The translations under genes and the position numbers were made by a program. From assembly GCA_934717895.1 (NCBI GenBank), contig CAKUZO010000044.1:1-14207 (forward strand): a stretch of 14,207 nt of DNA, written 5' to 3'. Position 1 is the stretch's first letter. Each line of letters opens with the position of its first letter. Shown here in pieces: positions 7,247-13,626 of the stretch. A model generated the notes under the pieces. The model was not told where the DNA came from. It saw nothing but the letters and a program-made list of their open reading frames with translations, and made no database searches. The DNA comes from an uncultured Candidatus Melainabacteria bacterium (GTDB lineage Bacteria > Cyanobacteriota > Vampirovibrionia > Gastranaerophilales > Gastranaerophilaceae).

Positions 7247-7928
7247 CGTCTAAAAACTTGTGGACTTGTGGGATAAGTCGGACGTTTGAATAATTTGCAA
7301 GAAATTTATCTAATATTTTTGCACAGAATTCTGAATTCACTGTCATAAAGTCCGGGTGTTCCAGTGTATTGTCGAAACCCATTTCAGGCTGTAAAACAAG
7401 CTCAATTCCATATTTTTTTCCGAGCTCACAACATTTTGCTATCTCTTCGTCGGTGATTTTTGAATTAAATACGATTTTGGCAAATGTTTCAACCCCTTGG
7501 CAAGCTTCAAAAAATTTGTCATGAAATTTGTATGAATCTTTTATGCCGGTTGCGCTTTCAAGTTTTATATCAGCTGAAACGATATCCACAAAAGGTTTTA
7601 TCTCCAAAAATTTTTCAGAAAGCGTTGCATTTGTTTCCAAATAAATCTTTTTGTTAACAAGTGGCAAAAATTCTTTCAAAAATTCAACCGACAAAAGTGG
7701 TTCTCCGCCTGTCAAAGAAACAGAATGGACATCTTTATACTGATTGACTTTTTCGGCAAGTTCTGTCGGGCAAAATTCTTCAAAATTTTCGGCTCCGGAA
7801 AACTCTGTATCGCAATAATTACATTTTAAATTACAGTTGCAAAAACGTATAAACAATTGTTTGTAACCTACATACGGACCTTCGCCCTGTATTGATGCAA
7901 ACATTTCTTTAATTTTAACTTTATTCAT
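7239..7928 (-). CDS. queE: 7-carboxy-7-deazaguanine synthase (radical SAM)
   Basis: Radical SAM enzyme that converts 6-carboxy-5,6,7,8-tetrahydropterin to 7-carboxy-7-deazaguanine on the route to queuosine in t[21 protein letters not shown] (12-29) is the QueE N-terminal signature; the iron-sulfur cysteines are C32, C36 and C39 in the CxxxCxxC motif (CNLKCNYCD); TGGEPLL (73-79) is the SAM-binding GGE motif; and [11 protein letters not shown] closes the chain as in other QueE proteins. Length 229 is within the family range. The ATG overlaps the stop of the upstream dnaJ-like gene by eight bases. No other queuosine gene (queC, queD, queF, tgt) is in the window. Translational coupling with a chaperone gene looks like dense packing rather than shared function. 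Confidence 0.94.
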   Translation of the reverse strand: MNKVKIKEMFASIQGEGPYVGYKQLFIRFCNCNLKCNYCDTEFSGAENFEEFCPTELAEKVNQYKDVHSVSLTGGEPLLSVEFLKEFLPLVNKKIYLETNATLSEKFLEIKPFVDIVSADIKLESATGIKDSYKFHDKFFEACQGVETFAKIVFNSKITDEEIAKCCELGKKYGIELVLQPEMGFDNTLEHPDFMTVNSEFCAKILDKFLANYSNVRLIPQVHKFLDVR

Positions 7929-8937
7929 TTAACAAATTCTCTCTGATGTTTTGTGATGACAATTTTTTCAGCTTTTCGTAAAGCCTAATTTCATCATCTG
8001 ACAAAGAATGAGGAATTTCAATATGCACGTTGATAATCATGTCGCCAATTTTTCCGTTTTGTCTTAGCCCTTGACCTGCAAGACGGAATTTTTGACCATT
8101 GTGAGTTTTTGGCGGAAGTTTAAGACTCAAATTGCCATCAAGTGACGGGAGTGCAATTTTTCCCCCTAAAACAGCTTCAAAAGGGGTTATTGGGATTGTG
8201 CACAAAATATTATTCCCGTCAAAAGTGACTTTTGAATTCGGTTCGATTTTTATTTTTATATACAAATCCCCGTTTTTGCCACCGTTGGAGCCATAGTCGC
8301 CTTCGCCTGAAATTCGGAGTTTTGTTCCGTTTTTTACTCTTTTGGGAATTTTGACAGTGATTTTGCGGTGTTCTGTTTTTTCGCCGGAACCGTTGCAACG
8401 AGGACATTCTGCTCCGTTTATAAACTTTCTTCCCTTGCAGTGCGGACACTCTGCTGAATGTACAACGTTTACAACTCGCTCTGCACCTTGCATTGCGTCT
8501 TTTATGGTTATTGAAATTTCTTCATAAATATCGGTGCCTTTTTGGGAAATTGGTTTTTCTTTTTTCGGTTTTGTAAATTCTTCAAAAATCTCGTTTATTT
8601 TTCTTGAAAAATCTTCTTTTTGGCTTTTGGTGTAAGCGTTAGCGCCTTCATCGTTGGCAGAAGTTTGTTTTTTATATTCGCTTTGAGCTTGTTTAGAAGA
8701 TGTGTGTTGCTTTTCTTGTTTTGGTTGGGTTTTGAAAAAGCCATTCAATGTGTCATATTGAAGTTTCTTTTTTGCATCAGACAGAACCTCATATGCTTCT
8801 GAAATTTCTTTAAATCTCGTTGTGCCATAAGGGTTTATGTCAGGGTGAAATTTACGTGCAAGACGTCTGTATGCCGCTTTTATCTCGGCATCGGTGCTGT
8901 CAGGTGTAACTCCAAGAATTGCATAATAGTTCTTCAT
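7921..8937 (-). CDS. DnaJ/CbpA-type Hsp40 co-chaperone with a half zinc finger
   Basis: Co-chaperone that delivers substrates to DnaK and stimulates its ATPase. The J domain (1-66) is complete, with HPD at 31-33 and the YYAILGV opening that fixes the start. The linker (68-130) is Lys/Gln/Ser-rich rather than Gly/Phe-rich. The first C-terminal beta domain starts at about 134 and is interrupted by only two CxxCxG motifs, C164/C167 and C178/C181, where DnaJ has four; the 14-residue spacing matches DnaJ motifs 3 and 4. The second beta domain (about 241-325) contains [19 protein letters not shown], the Hsp40 core. At 338 residues it lies between CbpA (about 306) and DnaJ (about 375). No Shine-Dalgarno precedes the ATG; the purD-like stop is 21 bases upstream. 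It could be called dnaJ or cbpA; neither fits fully. Confidence 0.9.
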   Translation of the reverse strand: MKNYYAILGVTPDSTDAEIKAAYRRLARKFHPDINPYGTTRFKEISEAYEVLSDAKKKLQYDTLNGFFKTQPKQEKQHTSSKQAQSEYKKQTSANDEGANAYTKSQKEDFSRKINEIFEEFTKPKKEKPISQKGTDIYEEISITIKDAMQGAERVVNVVHSAECPHCKGRKFINGAECPRCNGSGEKTEHRKITVKIPKRVKNGTKLRISGEGDYGSNGGKNGDLYIKIKIEPNSKVTFDGNNILCTIPITPFEAVLGGKIALPSLDGNLSLKLPPKTHNGQKFRLAGQGLRQNGKIGDMIINVHIEIPHSLSDDEIRLYEKLKKLSSQNIRENLLNE

Positions 8938-8944
8938 ATATTTA

Positions 8945-8972
8945 TATATAATGAAGTTTTAAAATTTTTCAA
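8945..8972 (-). promoter_or_regulatory. Possible internal promoter for the dnaJ-like gene
   Basis: Minus strand: TTGAAA (8972 to 8967, five of six match the -35 consensus), a 16-base spacer, TATATA (8950 to 8945), then seven bases to the ATG at 8937. The -35 box lies inside the last codons of the purD-like gene. With no ribosome binding site before this ATG, a leaderless transcript from here would explain how the gene is started, but the run is AT-rich and the match could be chance. Confidence 0.3.
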
Positions 8973-10200
8973 CCTGCTCGCAGATATCTGTTCGGTATTT
9001 TTTGCCTTTGAAAGAAATTAATTCTACATCTTCGTAAAGGTGTTTTCTTGCTCTGGAAAGCGTCTTTGCAGTTTTTGTAAGAACAAGAGTTTTGCCTTCA
9101 ATCGTTTCATATTCGAGGTATTTATTTTTTGTTGTGGCAAAATGTGTTACATCTGACTCGATTAAGTCCATGCCGCCAATAATTTCTCCTTTTTTGCGAG
9201 AAGAAATTACACAAGAAACAGACGAGTCGTCAGAAACGGCTATATTCTCGTAATCATCAGCGAAAGAGCCGATTACACAAGCCTCAAAAAGCGTGTATAA
9301 ATTTTCTTCTATAAGGTTCAAAACAGCCTCTGCATCGTGGTCTGATAAAAATGGTTTGAAATCCAAAACGGCATAACGTCCATCTTCAACCAAAACGCAG
9401 TCAATACCTAAAATTCCGAGGTACGGCGTTTCTTTGCGTTGTAATGTTTGGAGTGATTTTTCAACAATATCTTCCATAACGGAATATTCAATATCCTTAG
9501 AAACCTTGTAATCAGGTGTGAAAGCACCAATGCCGGACGTCAAAATGCCACCGTCACCGTCTTCCATAAACTTGTAATTTGCAACAGTTGCCAGATGTAG
9601 TGCGCTGTAACCGTCTGTTACTACATAAATTGTGAATTCATGCCCGTAAACATAATCTTCCAAAACCACTCTTGGTTCGTTTTTAGCAAACAAATCTTCC
9701 ACAAATGTTTTGGCAGAGGCAAAAGTAGTGCAAACAAGGCGATCAGCGGAATTTGAATTCTCGTCCGTTCTGATAACTTGTGGCATAGAGGCAGTTTTTA
9801 AATAATCGATAGCAAGCGGCAATTTGTCAAAAATTCCAAATCTCGGGGTCGAAATTCTTTGTTTGTACAAAAAACGCTTTCCGGCAGAGCGACTAAGTGC
9901 AAATTGGGCGCTTTGCGCTGTTGGGCAAAAAATCGGTTGATTATTTGCTTGAAAAAGAGTCGCAATATCGTTTTTTATTGCAATTTCAGATGAAACGATT
10001 GTTAAATCAATCGCGTTTTCTAAGACGTATTCAAGGATTTCTTGAACGTTTTCTTCTCTGATATCAACGCATTCCACGATTTCTTTTATCGCAGAGTTCC
10101 CTGGTAGAACAACAACTTCGCAGTCGCAATTCTTCATTTTTTTCGCAAGCGCGTATTCTTTTGCCGAATTTCCGATTATTAAAACTTTTTTATTTTCCAT
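8959..10200 (-). CDS. PurD-fold ATP-grasp protein with degenerate active site
   Basis: The 413 residues follow phosphoribosylamine-glycine ligase (PurD; GAR synthetase, second step of purine synthesis) end to end: N-terminal KVLIIGNSAKEYALAKKM (5-22), PIFCPTAQSAQ (89-99) for PVFGPTKAAAQ, the ATP-grasp domain from about 105, GHEFTIYVVTDG (186-197), and the C-terminal GKKYRTDI (399-406) for GxxYRxDIG. Several catalytic elements are changed: GREHAL is AKEYAL; the Gly-rich ATP loop KADGLAAGKGV is RTDENSNSADRLV (144-156); NTGGMGA is LTSGIGA (220-226); and the metal motif EFNxRxGDPE is DFKPFLSDHD (280-289), losing the Glu and Asn ligands. It is therefore either a pseudoenzyme or an altered ligase, and I give no symbol. 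The start is the ATG at 10200 (MENKKVLIIG), six bases after a TATAAT; a TTG/ATG extension to 10236 adds residues across the promoter. It heads the purD-like/dnaJ-like/queE group. Confidence 0.82.
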   Translation of the reverse strand: MENKKVLIIGNSAKEYALAKKMKNCDCEVVVLPGNSAIKEIVECVDIREENVQEILEYVLENAIDLTIVSSEIAIKNDIATLFQANNQPIFCPTAQSAQFALSRSAGKRFLYKQRISTPRFGIFDKLPLAIDYLKTASMPQVIRTDENSNSADRLVCTTFASAKTFVEDLFAKNEPRVVLEDYVYGHEFTIYVVTDGYSALHLATVANYKFMEDGDGGILTSGIGAFTPDYKVSKDIEYSVMEDIVEKSLQTLQRKETPYLGILGIDCVLVEDGRYAVLDFKPFLSDHDAEAVLNLIEENLYTLFEACVIGSFADDYENIAVSDDSSVSCVISSRKKGEIIGGMDLIESDVTHFATTKNKYLEYETIEGKTLVLTKTAKTLSRARKHLYEDVELISFKGKKYRTDICEQVEKF

Positions 10201-10206
10201 AGCGAC

Positions 10207-10212
10207 ATTATA
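10207..10212 (-). promoter_or_regulatory. -10 box of the purD-like gene, leaderless geometry
   Basis: A perfect TATAAT on the minus strand ends six bases before the ATG at 10200, the same geometry as at nadD. The upstream -35 is weak (TTGCGA at 15 bases). There is no Shine-Dalgarno before the ATG, consistent with a transcript starting on the start codon. Confidence 0.5.
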
Positions 10213-10236
10213 TAACAAATAAGAAAATCGCAACAC

Positions 10237-10265
10237 TTGCTCAATTAAAAAACCTATGCTATAAT
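10237..10265 (+). promoter_or_regulatory. Promoter of the two-helix membrane protein gene
   Basis: TTGCTC (10237-10242), a 17-base spacer, and TATAAT (10260-10265) preceded by TGC, which makes an extended -10. Transcription would start near 10272, within or just at the ribosome binding site GGAGGG (10272-10277) that lies four bases before the ATG at 10282. It is back to back with the purD-like promoter, within 60 bases. Confidence 0.55.
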
Positions 10266-10281
10266 CTCATCGGAGGGTTTT

Positions 10282-10974
10282 ATGACAGCAACATTTGATT
10301 ATAAAGGTTTTGCAAAGGATTTAACAAAACAGGCTGCTAAGGTAATGCCAACAGATATTGCATCTGAGCATAAAAAAGAGTTTTTAGACAGAATTTATGA
10401 TTTTACATATATTGCCGGTGAGGCGTTTTCAAACGACGACACGATAGATAGCTCTGATACTGCAAAAGCCTTGACACAAGTGATTTCGGAGTGGACTTTC
10501 CATAAATATGTTGATCTATTACGTTCTGATATTCCAAAGCTATATCACGAAAGTATTTTGCAAAAAGTTGCTTACGTGGCTTTTGAAATGGGTAAAGAGT
10601 CAGAATTCAGCAAGCTTTCGCAAGAGCAAATGTTGACTTTGGTTGAAATTCAGACTAAAAAAGCTTATCAAAAGGCTTGTGAAAAGTTGTTGGAAAACGG
10701 ACAAATTACGCAAGCTGCCTATGATAGAGCAATGAATTTGTCGAATGTTGATGAGTATTCAAAAAATCTTTGTCATAATGTGAAAATTGTAAGACGTACT
10801 TCAAAAAACACAAGACCATATTCACTTGCAGTTCTTGGAATTGGTTTGATTGTTCTTGCGTTGAATTATGCTTATTCCGGAGCTCCAATTTTGCAGATAG
10901 TGAATTTGGCAACAATGATTTTATTATCAATGTATGTAGGATTTTACATTGGGGCACAAGTGTTTAATAAATAG
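10282..10974 (+). CDS. Unrecognised protein with two C-terminal membrane helices
   Basis: 230 residues, no family recognised. Residues 1-175 are soluble and mostly helical in pattern, rich in Lys, Glu, Gln and Ala, with no signal peptide. Basic residues (KIVRRTSKNTR, 168-178) lead directly into two hydrophobic segments at about 181-198 and 203-226, separated by a short SGAP turn, with only a few residues after (FNK). This hairpin placement with a positive flank suggests a cytoplasmic domain tethered to the inner membrane by a helical hairpin. Expression signals are strong: extended -10 promoter, GGAGGG ribosome binding site four bases before the ATG, and a clear terminator 20 bases after the stop, so it is probably a single-gene transcript. 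Function unknown. Confidence 0.8.
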   Translation: MTATFDYKGFAKDLTKQAAKVMPTDIASEHKKEFLDRIYDFTYIAGEAFSNDDTIDSSDTAKALTQVISEWTFHKYVDLLRSDIPKLYHESILQKVAYVAFEMGKESEFSKLSQEQMLTLVEIQTKKAYQKACEKLLENGQITQAAYDRAMNLSNVDEYSKNLCHNVKIVRRTSKNTRPYSLAVLGIGLIVLALNYAYSGAPILQIVNLATMILLSMYVGFYIGAQVFNK

Positions 10975-10993
10975 GATTTAGGTTTTCAATAAT

Positions 10994-11026
10994 AAAACCT
11001 GATTTAAGAATATTAAATCAGGTTTT
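10994..11026. terminator. Bidirectional intrinsic terminator between convergent genes
   Basis: A perfect 14-bp stem: left arm 10994-11007 (AAAACCTGATTTAA), loop GAATA (11008-11012), right arm 11013-11026. The core CCTGATTTAA carries the GC pairs and the ends are A on one side and T on the other, giving a U run in RNA of either strand. It lies 20 bases after the stop at 10974 and 24 bases after the stop (11051) of the opposing small gene, so it can serve both. Confidence 0.85.
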
Positions 11027-11050
11027 GTATTGTGTTAATAATTTAATTTT

Positions 11051-11425
11051 TTATGACATTGTGTCAATAAGAACTGTAACTTTTGATTTTGGAGAAGTTG
11101 TTGTTGAACGAATTTTTCCATTCACAATGTCTCTCAAGATTGTTGCGAAACCTTTCTTTTTACCGTTATCTAAAATTGAGTACGATTTTAGTGGTTGCCC
11201 CTTAGCAGAAACTTTTACAAAGCCTGATTCGCCGCATTTAGGGTGTGAATATTTCTCAGCACCAGCTATAACCTTGTCCCCTTTTACATAAACATAAGTA
11301 GCACCTGTTGGTTGAATATGTTTATAAACTTCTTCTCCTTTTTTGGTTAAGCCGCTAAGCTTTTGATATCCGCAACTTAGTAAATGTTTTGGGGTGCGGT
11401 AAGTTGTAATCCAATTGTTTTGCAT
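11051..11425 (-). CDS. Small basic unrecognised protein
   Basis: 124 residues, no family recognised. A full Shine-Dalgarno AGGAGGT lies eight bases before the ATG, and the shared terminator follows, so this is very probably a real single gene. The protein is Lys-rich and basic, without signal peptide or membrane helix; it has two cysteines (C18 and C64). Alternating hydrophobic stretches (TYVYVKGDKVIAG 43-55, GFVKVSAKG 68-76, KVTVLIDTMS at the end) suggest a mostly beta fold. The start of the chain (WITTYRTPKHLLSCGYQKL) is rich in aromatic and basic residues. A role in nucleic-acid or wall binding would be guesswork. Confidence 0.7.
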   Translation of the reverse strand: MQNNWITTYRTPKHLLSCGYQKLSGLTKKGEEVYKHIQPTGATYVYVKGDKVIAGAEKYSHPKCGESGFVKVSAKGQPLKSYSILDNGKKKGFATILRDIVNGKIRSTTTSPKSKVTVLIDTMS

Positions 11426-11475
11426 TATATTTGACCTCCTAAAAATTTTAATGTCACGTATTTACTAATACTTAT

Positions 11476-11491
11476 GCAAAAAAATTTTTGC
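11476..11491. repeat. AT-rich inverted repeat upstream of the small basic gene
   Basis: GCAAAAA-AA-TTTTTGC, seven bases per arm with a two-base centre, about 50 bases upstream of the ATG at 11425 and about 140 bases before the dxs-like ATG. Such A-tract palindromes can be operator sites or bent DNA. With 75% or more A+T around it, chance is not excluded. Confidence 0.3.
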
Positions 11492-11545
11492 TTAAAAGTT
11501 GTGATTTATTAAAAAATATTAACAAATTATAAGTCAAAGGGTTGA

Positions 11546-11614
11546 TTGAAAGTGTACTCTTAATTGTAAGATAATAGTTGTATAAAGAAATAATTTTGAG
11601 TAAAAACGTATAAT
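11546..11614 (+). promoter_or_regulatory. Upstream region of the dxs-like gene with two promoter candidates
   Basis: Candidate one: TTGAAA (11546-11551), 18-base spacer, GATAAT (11570-11575), giving a leader of about 50 bases that keeps the ribosome binding site AAGGAG (11617-11622). Candidate two: TATAAT at 11609-11614 without a -35 box, which would start inside the ribosome binding site. The first is favoured for that reason. No riboswitch fold (for example TPP) is recognisable. Confidence 0.35.
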
Positions 11615-11631
11615 TTAAGGAGAGTTCAAAA

Positions 11632-13389
11632 ATGATTTTAGATAAAGTTAATACACCTGATGATTTGAAAAAATTGTCAATTCAAGAGATGAGTTTTCTT
11701 GCAGACGAGATGCGAGAACTTATTATAAAAAAAGTGAACACAACAGGCGGGCACATGGGACCAAACTTAGGGATTATTGAAACAACTATTGCAATGCACT
11801 ATGTTTTTAATTCTCCTGTTGATAAGTTTGTATTTGATGTTTCTCACCAATGCTATCCACACAAGATTTTAACCGGTAGAAAAGAAGGGTTTACAAACCC
11901 TGAAAATTATTTGAAATACACAGGATACACAGCGCCGGAAGAAAGTGCGCACGATTTATTTAAGGTAGGGCACACTTCAACTGCTGCAAGTTTGGCTGTC
12001 GGAGTTGCAAAGGCCCGTGACTTGAAAGAAGAAAAAGGGAATGTTGTTGCAATCGTTGGCGACGGATCGTTAAGTGGCGGAGAAGCTTTGGAAGGTTTTG
12101 ATAACGCAGCTGCACTAGATTCAAACATTATCCTTGTTCTAAATGACAATGATATGTCTATTGCGGAAAACCATGGTGGAATTTACACTAACCTGAAACT
12201 TCTTAGAGATACGAAAGGACAAGCGGAATGCAACTTGTTTAAGGCAATGGGCTTTGATTATATGTATGTTGAAGATGGCAATAATATTGAAAAACTTATT
12301 GAAGCATTCAAACGCGTAAAAGATATTAATCACCCGATTGTAGTGCATATTAAGACCGTAAAAGGGCACGGCTTGGCAGCTGCTGAAGAAAACAAGGAAG
12401 CTTTTCACTGGGTACTTCCTGGTGTGTTAGATACAAAACCTGAACAAGCAAAATCTGCTCAGGTTGTTGAAGATTACACCTCTATTACAAAAGATTTTAT
12501 TTTGAAAAAAGCAAAAGAGGATAAAACTGTAATTGCCGTAAACGCTGCTACCCCAGGAGTATTCGGGTTTGATTCAAAATTCAGAAACGAACTTGGCAAG
12601 CAATATACCGATGTCGGTATTGCTGAGGAGCACGCTGTCGCATATTCATCAGCTCTTGCAAAAATGGGCGCAAAACCGATTTTGGCGATTATGACATCAT
12701 TTGTTCAAAGAACTTATGATCAGTTGTCGCAAGATTTGTGCTTGAATAATTCGCCACTAACAATTCTTGTTTACTGGGGCGGAATTTCAAACGCAGATGC
12801 AACTCACTTAGGAAGTTTTGATATTTCTATGATGTCAAATATTCCAAATCTCGTTTATTTATCACCAACAAACAAGGAAGAATACCTTGCAATGCTTGAA
12901 TATTCGCTAAATCAGACAGAACACCCTGTTGCAATCCGTGTTCCTATGACTCCGCTTGAATCGACAGGCGTTAAAGACACAACAGATTATTCGAAATTGA
13001 ACAAATTCAAACTTGTTGAAAAGGGTGAAAAAGTTGCAATTTTGGGACTTGGGAATTTCTTCAACCTAGGGAAAGAGGTTAAAAAAGCTCTTAAAGAAAA
13101 ACTTGGTTTTGATGCAACTTTAATTAACCCTGTATTTATGACAGGCGTTGATGAAGAGCTTCTTGACGAGTTGAAAAAAGACCACAAAGTTGTAATTACT
13201 CTTGAGGACGGAATTTTAGACGGTGGATTTGGCGAAAAAGTTGCTCGTTACTTTGGAAATTCTGATGTAAAAGTATTGAATTTCGGAGGTAAGAAAGAAT
13301 TTACCGACAGAACTTCTATGGAAGAATTATATAACCGCTATCACTTGACGACTGAATTGATTGTTGAAGATATTGCGGAAGTTCTTTAG
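11632..13389 (+). CDS. DXS-like thiamine-diphosphate enzyme, short form with altered substrate pocket
   Basis: Belongs to the 1-deoxy-D-xylulose-5-phosphate synthase/transketolase group (thiamine diphosphate; DXS joins pyruvate and glyceraldehyde-3-phosphate for isoprenoid, thiamine and pyridoxal synthesis). 585 residues against about 620-640 for DXS. Conserved: H41 (GGHMGPNLG), HQCYPHKILTGR (72-83), the ThDP/Mg motif GDGSLSGG (143-150) to NDN (171-173), H259, and catalytic E332 (IAEEHAV). Compared with E. coli DXS, R398 (here R360), D427 (D389) and H431 (H392) are kept, but Tyr392 is M354, Arg420 is W382 and Arg478 of YPRG is M439. These three contact the substrate, so the acceptor may differ. 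It looks like the shorter DXS-like subfamily annotated provisionally as DXS in several Firmicutes. AAGGAG lies nine bases before the ATG. Whether it makes DXP is open, so no symbol is given. Confidence 0.85.
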   Translation: MILDKVNTPDDLKKLSIQEMSFLADEMRELIIKKVNTTGGHMGPNLGIIETTIAMHYVFNSPVDKFVFDVSHQCYPHKILTGRKEGFTNPENYLKYTGYTAPEESAHDLFKVGHTSTAASLAVGVAKARDLKEEKGNVVAIVGDGSLSGGEALEGFDNAAALDSNIILVLNDNDMSIAENHGGIYTNLKLLRDTKGQAECNLFKAMGFDYMYVEDGNNIEKLIEAFKRVKDINHPIVVHIKTVKGHGLAAAEENKEAFHWVLPGVLDTKPEQAKSAQVVEDYTSITKDFILKKAKEDKTVIAVNAATPGVFGFDSKFRNELGKQYTDVGIAEEHAVAYSSALAKMGAKPILAIMTSFVQRTYDQLSQDLCLNNSPLTILVYWGGISNADATHLGSFDISMMSNIPNLVYLSPTNKEEYLAMLEYSLNQTEHPVAIRVPMTPLESTGVKDTTDYSKLNKFKLVEKGEKVAILGLGNFFNLGKEVKKALKEKLGFDATLINPVFMTGVDEELLDELKKDHKVVITLEDGILDGGFGEKVARYFGNSDVKVLNFGGKKEFTDRTSMEELYNRYHLTTELIVEDIAEVL

Positions 13390-13531
13390 ATGCGAAGCGG
13401 CTAAGGTTGTAGATACGAAGACGCCAAGACGCATAGATGCGTGGTCTGTTTCGGTTGAGAATTTGTTGTCTTAACGTCCTATCGTTCTTTAAAAACTTAG
13501 CTGCTTCGCTTCCTAGCCGCTTAGCCGCTTC
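13388..13531. repeat. GC-richer repeat island with inverted-repeat ends
   Basis: Begins on the dxs-like stop codon. Left part: AGATRCG at 13388, 13411 and 13435 (about 23-24 bases apart) and AAGACGC at 13418 and 13426. Right part: CTTAGCYG units at 13496 and 13520 with CTAGCCG between. The left arm GCGAAGCGGCTAAG (13392-13405) can pair with 13496-13509 over 14 bases with one G-U, and GAAGCGGCTAAG (13394-13405) is the exact complement of 13520-13531. The composition is unlike the AT-rich surroundings. It could be a REP-like or MITE-like element, or the end structure of the dxs-like transcript. Confidence 0.6.
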
Positions 13532-13559
13532 CCCATATTAACTTCCTGTAAAATAAGTC

Positions 13560-13588
13560 TAGACAAATTCCAAAAACAGAGTTATAAT
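13560..13588 (+). promoter_or_regulatory. Strong sigma70-type promoter of the pilin-like gene
   Basis: TAGACA (13560-13565, five of six), a 17-base spacer, TATAAT (13583-13588). Start of transcription expected near 13595, giving a leader of about 32 bases that contains the purine-rich AGAAAGAGAG (13611-13620) ahead of the ATG at 13627. It lies just outside the repeat island. Confidence 0.65.
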
Positions 13589-13626
13589 AACACATGTACA
13601 TACAAAAAAAAGAAAGAGAGCTCAGT

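Noticed and set aside
8219..8449. Very basic 76-residue minus-strand frame inside the dnaJ-like gene
   Set aside because: It is a shifted reading of the zinc-finger and first beta domain; the Arg/Lys richness comes from the AAA/GGA codons of that gene.
10201..10236. Longer purD-like frame starting at 10236
   Set aside because: The extension crosses the TATAAT box and adds residues before the conserved KVLIIGN start of the fold.
11432..11631. Riboswitch (for example TPP) ahead of the dxs-like gene
   Set aside because: The stretch is almost all A/T with no recognisable conserved core or GC stems.
13388..13531. CRISPR array
   Set aside because: The repeats are 7-8 bases, degenerate and unevenly spaced, with no 25-35 base repeats or constant spacers and no cas gene.
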